DNA from: Hydrogenophaga sp. NFH-34 | GTDB lineage: Bacteria; Pseudomonadota; Gammaproteobacteria; Burkholderiales; Burkholderiaceae_C | Assembly: GCF_021401345.1 (NCBI RefSeq) | Contig: NZ_JACBGE010000022.1 | Coordinates: 1-64,000 of the forward strand | DNA length: 64,000 bases | Direction of reading: 5' to 3' | Shown: piece by piece, positions 42,911 through 56,400 of the stretch | How positions within the stretch are numbered: position 1 is the stretch's first letter | Layout of the letters: each line of letters opens with the position of its first letter | Translations under genes and position numbers: made by a program | Notes under the pieces: generated by a model | The model's database searches: none | What the model saw: the letters and a program-made list of their open reading frames with translations, nothing else | What the model was told of the DNA's origin: nothing

Positions 42911-45900
42911 TCAGTGAGGCGCCGGCACGGCAGACGGATCGCGTTCGTGCGCGCGCTCGTCGACCACACGGCGTCCGAACAGACGGGCGGCGAACTTGCC
43001 GAGATCGTCCATCATCGTGAACACCGCCGGCACCACCAGCAGACTCAGCAGGGTCGAGGTGATCAGGCCACCGATGACGGCAATCGCCATCGGTGAGCGG
43101 AAGCTCGCATCGGCGGCGCCCGAGCCCAGCGCCACGGGCAGCATGCCCGCGATCATGGCGATGCTGGTCATGATGATGGGGCGCGCGCGCTTGTGGCAGG
43201 CGTCGAGGATGGCCTCCAGCCGGGGCAGTCCGCGCTGGCGCCGGGCCTCGATGGCGTACTCCACCAGCAGGATCGAGTTTTTCGAGGCCACGCCCATGAG
43301 CATCACCAGCCCGATGAGCGAGGGCATGGAAAAGCTCTTGTTGGTCACCAGCAGCGCCACGAAGGCCCCACCGAAAGACATCAACAGCGCCGGCAGGATC
43401 GTCACCGGCATCAGGAACGCCTTGAACAGCAGCACCAGCACGATGTAGATGCACAGCACGCCGGTCAGCATGGCCAGGCCGAAGCTGGCAAACAGCTCGC
43501 CCTGCACCTCGGCGTCGCCGATTTCCAGCACCGATACCCCGGCCGGCAGGTTGCGCATGCTGGGCAGCTTTTCGACCGCGGCCTTCATGTCGCCCAGCGG
43601 AATGCCGGCCAGTTCGACCTCGAAGTTGATGTTGCGGGCGCGGTCGTAGCGGCTGATCACGGCCGGGCCGCCGCCGAAACTCAGCGTGGCCACCTGCTCC
43701 AGCATCACCGGTCCGCGCGCGCCCGGCACCGGCAGACGGCCCAGTTGCGCCAGGTCGTGCCGCGCCGCCGGGTCGAGCTTGACCACGATCGGGATCTGCC
43801 GCTGTGGCAGGTTGAGCTTGGGCAGCGCCGCGTCGTAGTCGCCCACGGTGGCCACTCGCAAGGTGTCGGCGATGGCGGCGCTGGTCACGCCCAGATCGGC
43901 CGCCCGCGCGAGGTCGGGCGTGACGTAGATTTCGGTGCGCACCAGCGCCGCCGTGGACTGCACGCTGCCCACACCGGGGATGGTGCGCAGATCGCGCTCG
44001 ATGGCGCGCGCCGCGCCCTGCAGCGCGGTGGCATCGTCGCCGGTGATCGCCAGGATGTACTTTTCGCCCGAACCGCCCAGCCCGACCTTGCTGCGGATGC
44101 CGGGAATGTCGGCCATCGTGGTGCGGATCTGGTTTTCGATCACCTGCTTGCGCGGGCGCTGGCCGCGCGGATCGAGCTGGATCGTCAACGCCGCCTTGCG
44201 CGGCTCGGCCGTGCCCTGGGGTGCGAACGGGTCGGCACCGGCCGAGCCCGAGCCGATGGTGGTGTAAAACGACTTCACGTGGTCGATGCCCATCACCGCC
44301 AGCCGCGCGCGCTCGGCGGTGGCCACGGTCTGCGACAGGGTTGCTCCCGGCGGCAGTTCCAGGTAGACCTGGGTCTGCGAGTTGTCGTCGGGCGGCACGA
44401 AGCCCTGCGGCAACAGCGGGATCAGCATGACCGAACCGAGGAAGAAGGCCACCGCGCCGAACAGCGTCAGCCAGCGGTGCCGGATGCACGCGGCGGCCCA
44501 GCGCTGGTAGGTGTTGAGCCAGGCCGGTTCGTCCTGGTTGGTCATCCAGGCCCAGACGCGGCCGAGGAAGGTGTTGCGGCGGGCCCAGCCCGGCGCTTCC
44601 TTGGCCGTGACCATGGGCTTGAGGATGTAGGCCGCCATCATGGGCGTGAGCATGCGCGCGACCACCAGCGAGGCGAACACCGCCAGCGCCGCCGTCCAGC
44701 CGAACTGTTTGAAGAACTTGCCCGGGATGCCGGCCATGAAGGCCGTGGGCAGGAACACCGCGATCAGCGTGAAGGTGGTGGCGATCACGGCCAGGCCGAT
44801 TTCGTCGGCCGCTTCCATCGCGGCCTGGTAGGGCGACTTGCCCATGCGCATGTGGCGCACGATGTTCTCGACCTCGACGATGGCGTCATCCACCAGGATG
44901 CCGATCACCAGCGACATGGCCAGCAGCGACACCACGTTGATGGTGAAGCCCATGTAGTGCATGCCGATGAAGGCCGGAATGGCCGACAGCGGCAGCGCCA
45001 CGGCCGAGACGATGGTGGCGCGGAAATCGCGTAGGAACAGCCACACCACCAGCACGGCCAGGATGGCGCCTTCGTACAGCAGCGTCATGGAGGCGTCGAA
45101 CTCTTCCTGCACCGGGGTCACGAAGTCGAACGACTGGGTGATCTTCAGGTCGGGCCGGCGTGCCTGCAGTTCGGCCAGCTTCTCGCGCACGCCCTGCCCC
45201 ACCTCCACCTCACCGGCGCCCTTGCTCCGCACGACCTCGAAACCGACCACCGGCCGGCCATCGAGGAACGCGGCCGCCGTGGGTTCGGCGATGGTGTCCT
45301 GGACCGACGCCACCTGATCGAGGCGGATGCGGCGGCCGTCCGGCAAGGCCAGTTCCATGCGCGCCAGATCGTCGGCAGAACCCAGCGCCGAAAGCGTGCG
45401 CATGGGTTGCTGGCTGCTGCCGATGTCGGCCCGCCCGCCCGCGCTTTCGATCTGCACCCGCGTCATCTGGCGCGAAATGTCGGAGGCGGTCACGCCCAGC
45501 GATTGCAGCTTGAGCGGGTCCAGCAGCACCTGCACCTCGCGGTCGACACCGCCGACGCGGTTGACCGCGCCGACGCCGCGCACCGACAGCAGCAGTTTGG
45601 CGATGTCGTTGTCGACGAACCAGGACACGGCCTCGTCGTCCATGCGGTCGGACGAGACGGTGTAGGCCAGCACCGGCGTGCCGGCCAGGTTGACCTTCTG
45701 CACCACGGGCTCGTTCATGTCGGAGGGCAGATCGCCGCGCACCTGGCTGACTGCGGAGCGCACGTCGTCCAGCGCTTCCTGCGTGTCCTTTTCGATGCGG
45801 AATTCCGCCGTGATGGAGACCACGCCATCCTGCACCTGGGTGTAGATGTGCTTGAGCCCCTGCAGCGTGGCGATGCTGTTCTCCAGCTTGCGCGCCACGT

Positions 45901-46084
45901 CGTTTTCCAGCTGGTTGGGGGCGGCACCCGGCAGGCTGGCGATGACGGTGATGTTGGGCAGATCGATGTCGGGGAAGTTCTGCACCTTCATGGCATTGAA
46001 GGAGAACAGCCCCGCCAGCGTCAGCATGACGAACAGCATCGCCGCCGGAATCGGGTTGCGGATGGACCAGGCCGAGACGTTCAT
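42911..46084 (-). CDS. RND efflux pump inner-membrane permease
   Basis: 1057 residues with the twofold RND plan: twelve transmembrane segments and two large periplasmic loops. It begins MNVSAWSIRNPIPAAMLFVM. The proton-relay aspartates are in GILVDDAIVEVENIVRHM at about residue 400, and the second half carries GLVMLMGVASKNSILLVEYA. This is the hydrophobe/amphiphile-efflux (HAE1, MdtB/AcrB-like) branch, which expels drugs or other small molecules. It is the last gene of the operon, 55 bp after the adaptor. No linked regulator is seen, and substrates cannot be predicted. Confidence 0.94.
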   Translation of the reverse strand: MNVSAWSIRNPIPAAMLFVMLTLAGLFSFNAMKVQNFPDIDLPNITVIASLPGAAPNQLENDVARKLENSIATLQGLKHIYTQVQDGVVSITAEFRIEKDTQEALDDVRSAVSQVRGDLPSDMNEPVVQKVNLAGTPVLAYTVSSDRMDDEAVSWFVDNDIAKLLLSVRGVGAVNRVGGVDREVQVLLDPLKLQSLGVTASDISRQMTRVQIESAGGRADIGSSQQPMRTLSALGSADDLARMELALPDGRRIRLDQVASVQDTIAEPTAAAFLDGRPVVGFEVVRSKGAGEVEVGQGVREKLAELQARRPDLKITQSFDFVTPVQEEFDASMTLLYEGAILAVLVVWLFLRDFRATIVSAVALPLSAIPAFIGMHYMGFTINVVSLLAMSLVIGILVDDAIVEVENIVRHMRMGKSPYQAAMEAADEIGLAVIATTFTLIAVFLPTAFMAGIPGKFFKQFGWTAALAVFASLVVARMLTPMMAAYILKPMVTAKEAPGWARRNTFLGRVWAWMTNQDEPAWLNTYQRWAAACIRHRWLTLFGAVAFFLGSVMLIPLLPQGFVPPDDNSQTQVYLELPPGATLSQTVATAERARLAVMGIDHVKSFYTTIGSGSAGADPFAPQGTAEPRKAALTIQLDPRGQRPRKQVIENQIRTTMADIPGIRSKVGLGGSGEKYILAITGDDATALQGAARAIERDLRTIPGVGSVQSTAALVRTEIYVTPDLARAADLGVTSAAIADTLRVATVGDYDAALPKLNLPQRQIPIVVKLDPAARHDLAQLGRLPVPGARGPVMLEQVATLSFGGGPAVISRYDRARNINFEVELAGIPLGDMKAAVEKLPSMRNLPAGVSVLEIGDAEVQGELFASFGLAMLTGVLCIYIVLVLLFKAFLMPVTILPALLMSFGGAFVALLVTNKSFSMPSLIGLVMLMGVASKNSILLVEYAIEARRQRGLPRLEAILDACHKRARPIIMTSIAMIAGMLPVALGSGAADASFRSPMAIAVIGGLITSTLLSLLVVPAVFTMMDDLGKFAARLFGRRVVDERAHERDPSAVPAPH

Positions 46085-46139
46085 GCGGACAGGCCCTCCA
46101 GCAGTCCCGCCGGGCGGTTCGGGGTGTGGGTCGGGCGTT

Positions 46140-47282
46140 TCATGGGCTCACCTTCACGAGATCGCCGTCGTTGAGGAAGCCGGCGCCCTGCACCGCCACC
46201 GCGTCTTGTGGCTTCAGGCCTTCGAGCACCTCGACCCGGTCGCCGGTGCGGCGGCCGGTGCCGATCTTGCGGGCCTCGGCCTTGTGCTCGGCGCCGATCA
46301 CGAACACGTAGCTGTGTCCATCGCGCACCACCACCGCAGGGGCTGGCACCGTCAGCGCCTGCGTGCGGCCCAGCGCGAAACTGCCTCGGGCGAAAGTGCC
46401 GGCACGCAAGCCCGCCTGGCGTGGCAGATCGACATAGACCAGCACGTTGCGGGTCTGAGGATCGGCCGTCGGGGCGACGGCCCGCACGGTTCCGGTGACC
46501 GGTTCGACGCCGTTGACCATCACCTGGGCTTTCTGGCCGGCCTGCACGCGCACCACTTCATCGGCGGTGACCTCGGCCCGCCACTCCAGGCGCCCCTGGC
46601 GCACCAGGCGGAAGAGTTCCTGGCCCGATCCCACCACCGCCCCCACCGTCGCCGGGCGGGCCGAGATGACGCCATCGTCGGGCGCCAGCACCCGCGTGTT
46701 GGCCAGGCGCACCTCGGTCGCCGCATAGGCCGCCTTGGCCGCGTCCCACTGGGCCTGCGCGACCTTTTCCTGCATCAGGTACTGCGCGATCTGCGACGAC
46801 GACAGCGCGCCGCTGTCCTGGATGGAGCGGGCCCGGTCGGCATCGGCCTTGGCGGTTTCGCGGGCGGCTTCGGCCTGGGCCAGCGCCGCCTTGGCCTGCA
46901 GGCTTTCGGCCTGGGTCGTCTCGCCGGCCAGCACGGCCAGCACCTGCCCCTTGCGCACCACATCGCCCACGTTGGCGTTCACCGTCGCCAGGCGCAGGCC
47001 GGAGAGTTCGGTCCCCACGCTGGCTTCCTGCCAGGCCGCGATGCTGCCGTTGGCTTCCAGCCGCTGTTCCAGCGCTTGCGTTTCGGGCTGGGCCACGGTC
47101 ACGGTCAGCGCCGGATTGGGGGCACCGGTGGCCGTCGGGGTGGTTTCGGCAGCCGGCTTTTCGGCCGGGCCCGCACCAGGGCGCAGCACCACGAACAGGC
47201 CACCGAGCACCAGCACACCCAGCAGAATGAGCAGCCAGAGCTTGCTTTTGCCGGCCAGGAAAAAACGGGGAGAGGCGTTCAT
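46140..47282 (-). CDS. RND efflux periplasmic adaptor (membrane fusion protein)
   Basis: ATG at 47282 overlaps the outer-membrane gene stop (ATGA). 380 residues: an N-terminal membrane anchor (LWLLILLGVLVLGGLFVVL), the lipoyl-like half-motif VGTELSGLRLATVNANVGDV, an Ala/Gln/Glu-rich coiled-coil hairpin at about 115-185, and beta-barrel and membrane-proximal domains (VQAGQKAQVMVNGVEPVTG). It links the permease to the outer-membrane channel. Gene order OMF-adaptor-permease is complete, so a full tripartite pump is encoded. Confidence 0.93.
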   Translation of the reverse strand: MNASPRFFLAGKSKLWLLILLGVLVLGGLFVVLRPGAGPAEKPAAETTPTATGAPNPALTVTVAQPETQALEQRLEANGSIAAWQEASVGTELSGLRLATVNANVGDVVRKGQVLAVLAGETTQAESLQAKAALAQAEAARETAKADADRARSIQDSGALSSSQIAQYLMQEKVAQAQWDAAKAAYAATEVRLANTRVLAPDDGVISARPATVGAVVGSGQELFRLVRQGRLEWRAEVTADEVVRVQAGQKAQVMVNGVEPVTGTVRAVAPTADPQTRNVLVYVDLPRQAGLRAGTFARGSFALGRTQALTVPAPAVVVRDGHSYVFVIGAEHKAEARKIGTGRRTGDRVEVLEGLKPQDAVAVQGAGFLNDGDLVKVSP

Positions 47283-48694
47283 GCGGGTGCTTTCCATTCA
47301 GACTGGGCCTGCGGGTCGAAACCGCCTCCCAATGCCACATACAAAGTGATCCAGGCGCCCAGGCGCTCCTGCAGCAGGGCCACGGCGGCGCTGTCGGCCG
47401 CCAGCTTCAGGCGGCGGGCGTCTTCGAGTTCGGTCAGATTGGCCAGGCCCACGCGGTAGCGGGCTTCGGTGGCCTCGAACGAGCGGGTATAGCCTTCGAC
47501 CGCGGTCTGGGTGGCCGACACGCGCTCGGCCAGCGACGAGAGGGTCACCAGCGAACGTTCCACCTCGGCCACGGCCTGGCGCAAGGTGGCGGCATAGGCC
47601 TGGGCCGCGGCTTCGTAGTGGGCCTGGGCCGCCTCGGCACGGCCTTGCAGGCCCTGGCGCCCCAGCAGCGGCAGGCTCAGGGTGAACGGCCCCACCGACC
47701 AGGAGTTGACGGAGATGTCCAGATCGCCGCCCCGGAAGCGGTTGCGCAGCACGTTGCCCTGCAGACTGAGCGAGGGCCACAGCGCCGCCTGCGAAACCGA
47801 CACCGCCTCGCTCGCTGCCACCAGTGCCTGCTGGGCCTGGTAGACGTCGGGCCGCTGACGGATCACCTCGGCCGGCACGGCGTTCACCGCCAGCATCGCC
47901 TGCAAGCGGTCGTGCCCCGGCAACGCCGGCGCCGCCGCCACCTGATCGCGCAGCGTGGGCTCGGCCAGCCCGGTCAGGGCCACCAGCGCCTTGAGCTGCC
48001 CCTCGCAGGCAGCGCGCTGCTGCTGGTACCGGTTGCTGCCTTCGGCGTGGCTCGCGCGGGCCAGCGCAGCCACCGCCGGGGCGGTCAGCCCTGCTTTTTC
48101 GGTCACGGCACTGCTGCGGGCGGTGCGCTCGCGGGAATCGCGGTCGTCGGCGGTCACGGCCAGTTGTGCCAGGCACAGGCGGTAGCCGTAGTAGGCCTGC
48201 GCCGTTTCGGCGGCCACCAGCACGCGCGCAGCGTGCCAGCCGGCCCGGGCGCCGGCCTCGTCGGCCTGCGCACCCCGCACGGCCGCCGATTGCCCACCCC
48301 AGAGATCCATTTCCCAGGAAGCCTGGAGACCGGCACTGACCGTGGTGCCCAGCGGCAGGGTCGTGTCGGGTGCGCGCACCGCCGTCGCGACCGCGGCCAC
48401 CTGCGGGCCTCCGGCGGCTTGCGCGCCCGCGAGGCTGGCGCGGGCGGCGAACACCTGGGCCCGAGCCGACCCCACGGAGGGGCTGAGCGCCTGCGCGCGG
48501 GCCATCCAGTCGGCCAGCGTGGGGTCGCCGAACTGGCCCCACCAGTCGGTGAGCGCCGCCGTGCTGCCCTGATGGGCCAACGGGGGCGCGTACCAGGTGG
48601 CCGGCAACACCGGCGCTGCCGGGTCGGGCGGCCGCACAGCCGCACAACCGCCCAGCAAGGCGGCACCGGCCATCGCCATCAACATGCGCTTCAT
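47279..48694 (-). CDS. RND efflux outer-membrane lipoprotein (NodT family)
   Basis: ATG at 48694 gives 471 residues. A lipoprotein signal MKRMLMAMAGAALLGGCAAV (lipid Cys at residue 17) is followed by the TolC-like double repeat. The mid-part VIRQRPDVYQAQQALVAASE is the NodT/OprM hallmark, and FEATEARYRVGLANLTELED is the second-repeat counterpart. It forms the trimeric outer-membrane channel of the pump and heads the operon, with def 133 bp upstream on the same strand. Confidence 0.93.
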   Translation of the reverse strand: MKRMLMAMAGAALLGGCAAVRPPDPAAPVLPATWYAPPLAHQGSTAALTDWWGQFGDPTLADWMARAQALSPSVGSARAQVFAARASLAGAQAAGGPQVAAVATAVRAPDTTLPLGTTVSAGLQASWEMDLWGGQSAAVRGAQADEAGARAGWHAARVLVAAETAQAYYGYRLCLAQLAVTADDRDSRERTARSSAVTEKAGLTAPAVAALARASHAEGSNRYQQQRAACEGQLKALVALTGLAEPTLRDQVAAAPALPGHDRLQAMLAVNAVPAEVIRQRPDVYQAQQALVAASEAVSVSQAALWPSLSLQGNVLRNRFRGGDLDISVNSWSVGPFTLSLPLLGRQGLQGRAEAAQAHYEAAAQAYAATLRQAVAEVERSLVTLSSLAERVSATQTAVEGYTRSFEATEARYRVGLANLTELEDARRLKLAADSAAVALLQERLGAWITLYVALGGGFDPQAQSEWKAPA

Positions 48695-48827
48695 CGGATC
48701 AAAGCCCCTCTCCAATCGTTTTTCGGGGAGCGACTCTAGCCGATCTCTCCCGCTCAATATGTCGTTTCGTTTCAATGGCGCAGCGCTGTGTAACAGCGCC
48801 GCGCCGCCCGGCCCAGTGGTGGCGTGC

Positions 48828-49367
48828 TCAGTCATCCTCGGCGGCATCAAGGCCAGGAAACAGCACCTCGGTGAACCCGAAGCGCGAGAAATCGCGCACC
48901 CGCATGGGGTACAGCACCCCTTGCAGGTGGTCGCATTCGTGCTGCACCACCCGGGCGTGAAAGCCCTCGGCCTCGCGCTCGATGGGGCTGCCATCCGGCG
49001 CCTGGCCGCTGTAGCGGATGCGCCGCCAGCGCGGCACCACGGCACGCAGGCCGGGCACCGACAGACAACCTTCCCAACCCTCTTCCTCCTCGTCCCCCAG
49101 CGGGGTGATCACGGGATTGACCAGCACCGTGCGCGGCACGACGGGCGCATCGGGGTAGCGCGGGTTGGGTGCGCCGGAACCAAAGATCACCACCTGCAGA
49201 TCCACCCCGATCTGCGGGGCGGCCAGGCCGGCCCCATAGGCAGCGGCCATGGTCTGCTCCATGTCGTCCACCAGCCGGTGCAACTCCGGCGTATCGAAGG
49301 CGGTGACGGGCCGGGCAACGCGCAGCAGGCGCGGGTCGCCCATCTTTAGGATGGCGTGAACGGTCAT
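48828..49367 (-). CDS. def: peptide deformylase
   Basis: Removes the N-formyl group from new proteins. ATG at 49367 gives 179 residues with the three PDF motifs: [11 protein letters not shown] at about 46-56, [10 protein letters not shown] at about 96-105 with the metal Cys, and the metal-binding [13 protein letters not shown] near 140. The C-terminus ends in an acidic DAAEDD. It is divergent from the cytochrome gene. A solitary def without fmt next to it suggests a second paralogue elsewhere (inference). Confidence 0.95.
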   Translation of the reverse strand: MTVHAILKMGDPRLLRVARPVTAFDTPELHRLVDDMEQTMAAAYGAGLAAPQIGVDLQVVIFGSGAPNPRYPDAPVVPRTVLVNPVITPLGDEEEEGWEGCLSVPGLRAVVPRWRRIRYSGQAPDGSPIEREAEGFHARVVQHECDHLQGVLYPMRVRDFSRFGFTEVLFPGLDAAEDD

Positions 49368-49486
49368 GGCTGGTGAGAACGTTTTCGGGACGCGCCCGGT
49401 CCGGAACAACCCGGATGGCGGTGCATTGTCAAGCAAGTAGAGTGGGTGCCATACCCACCCCAGTTACAAATCCCGGGAGACCGTTC

Positions 49487-49867
49487 ATGCCTCACGCCCA
49501 CCGTCCTGCTCTCGCCCGTTCTCAGGCATCGCGGTTCTGGCCCGCGCTGTGCCGCTCGGTCGCTCTCACGGGTGGGCTGCTCGCAGGCTGCGGTGCCGCA
49601 CAGGCCCAGGGGGCCGGCATTTTCAAGGACGCAGACCTCGCACTGGGTGAAAAGCTCATCGCCGAACACCAGTGCGTCCAGTGCCACGTCAGCAAGGTCG
49701 GGGGCGACGGCAGCGCCATGTACAAGCCCCAGGGCCGCTTCAACACCGCAGGCCTGCTGCGCGGCATGGTCGAGATGTGCAACACCCAGATGAACCTGGG
49801 GCTGTTTCCTGAAGAGGTCACCGCGGTGGCCGCGGTGCTCAACCGCGACCACTACAAGTTCAAATAA
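49487..49867 (+). CDS. small periplasmic c-type cytochrome-like protein
   Basis: ATG at 49487 follows GGGAGACC. The 126-residue protein has a long signal peptide (cleavage probable after GAAQAQ, about residue 41) and one heme-attachment motif CVQCH at about 63-67, in EHQCVQCHVSKVGGDG. A methionine ligand could come from MYKPQGRFNTAGLLRGMVEM. The rest is short for a standard class I cytochrome. It stands alone, divergent from def; its electron partner is unknown. A small GTGGGT/ACCCAC hairpin lies in the leader at 49442-49458. Confidence 0.82.
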   Translation: MPHAHRPALARSQASRFWPALCRSVALTGGLLAGCGAAQAQGAGIFKDADLALGEKLIAEHQCVQCHVSKVGGDGSAMYKPQGRFNTAGLLRGMVEMCNTQMNLGLFPEEVTAVAAVLNRDHYKFK

Positions 49868-49956
49868 GGTCTTGGGCCCCACACGCCGCCGCTGACGCGG
49901 GTCGCTGCCCCGCGAGGGGGCCCGAATTCGGCCTGGGGCAGCGCTCGGCGCTGAAT
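49868..49956. repeat. GC-rich intergenic element, repeat-like
   Basis: Between the cytochrome and ligA ends lies a block with GCCCC-GCGA-GGGGGC palindrome and GCCTGGGGCAGCGCTCGGCGC. It resembles short interspersed intergenic repeats that I remember from Comamonadaceae genomes. No other copy is evident in this window. It could also act as a terminator for the convergent genes. Confidence 0.3.
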
Positions 49957-53405
<3,449 letters not shown>

Positions 53406-53430
53406 GGTGTCAGTGGGTGCAATCGGGGAT

Positions 53431-56400
53431 TCAGGCGGTTTCCAGCATGCCGGCGGCGGACTCCATGTCCACGGCAACGATGCGCGAGACGCCCTGCTCC
53501 TGCATGGTCACGCCGATCAGTTGTTCGGCCATTTCCATGGCGATCTTGTTGTGGCTGATGAACAGGAACTGCGTGCCTTTGCGGCTCATGCTGCTCACGA
53601 GGCGGGCATAACGCTCGGTGTTGGCGTCGTCCAGCGGCGCGTCCACCTCGTCCAGCAGGCAGAACGGCGCCGGGTTGAGCTGGAAGATGGCAAACACCAG
53701 CGCGATGGCGGTCAGCGCCTTCTCGCCACCCGAAAGCAGGTGGATGGTCTGGTTCTTCTTGCCCGGCGGTTGCGCCATGACCTGCACCCCGGCGTCGAGG
53801 ATTTCTTCGCCCGTCATGACCAGCTTGGCGTTGCCGCCGCCAAACAGCTCGGGGAACATGCGGCCGAAGTGCTCGTTGACCGTGTTGAAGGTGTTGCCCA
53901 GCAGCTCGCGGGTTTCGCCGTCGATCTTCTTGATCGCGTCTTCCAGCGTGGTGATGGCCTCCAGCAGGTCGGCCGACTGCGCGTCGAGGAAGGTCTTGCG
54001 CTCGCGGGCCGCGGTCAGTTCGTCCAGCGCGGCCAGGTTGACCGCCCCGAGAGCCTGGATCTCGCGGTGCAGGCGGTCGATATCGCCCTGCATACCGGCG
54101 ATCCGCACATTGCCTTCGGTGATGCTCTGCGCCAGCGCGGCCAGGTCGGCCTGCGCCTCGGCCAGTTGCTGGCTGTATTGCTCCACCCCCAGGCGCGCGG
54201 CCTGTTCCTTGAGCTGGAAGTCGGTGATGCGCTGGCGCAGCGGGTCCAGTTCGCGCTCCAGCTTGAGGCGGTGCTCGTCGCTGGCGCGCAGTTTGGCCGT
54301 GAGGTCGTCGTACTGGCTGCGCAGCGCCGCCAGGGCCTGCTCGCGCTCCAGCTTCATGTCCAGCGCGCTCTGCAGCCCGGCCTGGGCAGAGGCATCGGTC
54401 AGGCGCGTGAGTTCATCGGCCGCGCGCTGCTGCTCGTCGGCCAGGGCCTTTTCCTGGCCGTCGGCAGTGTCCAGCGAGCGCCGCAACTCGGCCTGGCGCG
54501 CCTGCAGGCTGCGCATGGCGAACGTGGCCTCCTGCCCCTGGCGCTCCAGCGCCCGCTGCTGCTCGCGGGCCATGTGGAGCTTGCGTTCGGCCTCGATCAC
54601 GTGATCGTCGAGCTGGGCATGGCGCTCCTGGCTGTCGGCCAGCTGCATGTCCAGTTCTTCGAAGCGGGCTTCGGCCGTGACGCGGCGTTCCTGAAGTTCG
54701 TCGAGCTGACCGTCCACTTCGGCCAGGTCGGCGCCGATCTGCTCGCTGCGCGCGCGGGTCTGTTCGGCCTGCTGGGTCAGGCGCAGCAGCTCCACCTGCA
54801 GTTCGTGGGCGCGGCCGCGGGCCTCGCCCGAGTCGCGCCGGGCCGCCACCAGGCGCTGCGAGGCATCGCTGTAGGCAGCTTCGGCGCGCACCAGGGCCGT
54901 GCGCGACTGCTCGGCGATCAGCACCTGCGCCTTGAGCTGTTTGTCCAGGTTCTCGATTTCCTGCGCCCGCGCCAGCAGACCCGCCTGTTCGCTGTCGGGC
55001 GCGTAGAAGCTCACGCTGTGGGCCGAGACGGCGTGGCCACTGGGCACGTAGACGGTCTGCCCGGGCTGCAGTTGGGCACGCAGTGCCAGCGCCTCTTCGA
55101 GCGTGGGCGCGGTCAGGCAGCCGTGCAGCCAGTCGGCCAGCAGCGCCTGGAGCCCGGTATCGTGCAGGCGCAGCCAGTCGGCGAGCGGCTTGGCACCGCC
55201 CACCGCCACCGGCGCGGTGGCCGCCCCGGCGGGCACCGGGCTGTAAAAAGCCAGCTTGGCCGGCGGTGCGCCCGTGCCCTGGTGGCCGAGAAAACCGCGC
55301 ACCATGTCCAGCCGCGAGACTTCGAGCGCCGACAGCCGTTCTCGCAGCGCGGCTTCGAGCGCGTTTTCCCAGCCGGATTCGATGTGCAGGCGGCTCCACA
55401 GGCCCTGCAGGCTGTCCAGCCCGTGCTGGGCCAGCCAGGGCTGGAGCTTGCCGTCGGTGCGCACTTTCTCCTGCAGCGCCTTGAGCGCTTCGAGCCGGGC
55501 CGACAAGTCGGCCTGCCGGGCCGATTCGCTGTTGACGGCCTGCTGCGCGGCGCGGCGCTGCTCGTCGAGCTGGGGCACACTGTCCTGCAGCTCGTGCAGC
55601 ACGGCTTCGGCCAGCTCGGCGGCTTCGTTGGCGGCGTCGAACTGGCCCTGCATGTCCTGCAGGCGGGCCTCATCGGGCGCAGCCAGCGCGTTGCGGTCGG
55701 CCAGCAGGCGCTCGCGCCGCTGGTTGAGCTGGCGGCTCTGTTCTTCGATGGAGCGCTGCTCGGCCGCCAGCACCTGGATCTGCTGCTGCACCTGCGCCAC
55801 GCTGGCGCGCTGCTCATTGGCGCGGTTCTGGGCCTGGCGCAACGCGTCTTCCAGCGCGGGCAGCGTGCCGGTCTGTTCTTCGCCCTGCGCCGCCAGGATG
55901 GTGGTCTTTTCTTCCGCGTCGATCAGGGCTTCGGCCAGTTGCTCCAGTTCCACGGCCGCGTCTTCGCGCCGTGTGGCCCAGCCGGTGATCTGCTCCTTGA
56001 GCTGCGCCAGCCGCTGTTCGACGCGCTGGCGGCCTTCGACCACGAAACGGATCTCGGCTTCAAGCTTGCCGACTTCGGCGCTGGCCTCGTACAGCTTGCC
56101 CTGGGCCTGGTTGACCTGGTCGCCGGCCTCGTAGTGCGCCTGCCGGATGGTTTCGAGTTCGGACTCGACACGCCGCAGGTCGGCCGTGCGCGATTCGAGG
56201 TCGTTGACGGCCTGGGCCGCATCGGTCTTGATGCGCGCCTGGTCGGCCTCGGCCTCGGCACGCTTGAGGAACCACAGCTGGTGCTGCTTGAGCGTGGCGG
56301 AGGCGGTCAGCTCGTTGTAGCGCGCGGCCACCTCGGCCTGTTTCTCCAGCTTGTCGAGGTTGGCGCCCAGTTCGCGCAGGATGTCTTCCACCCGCGTCAG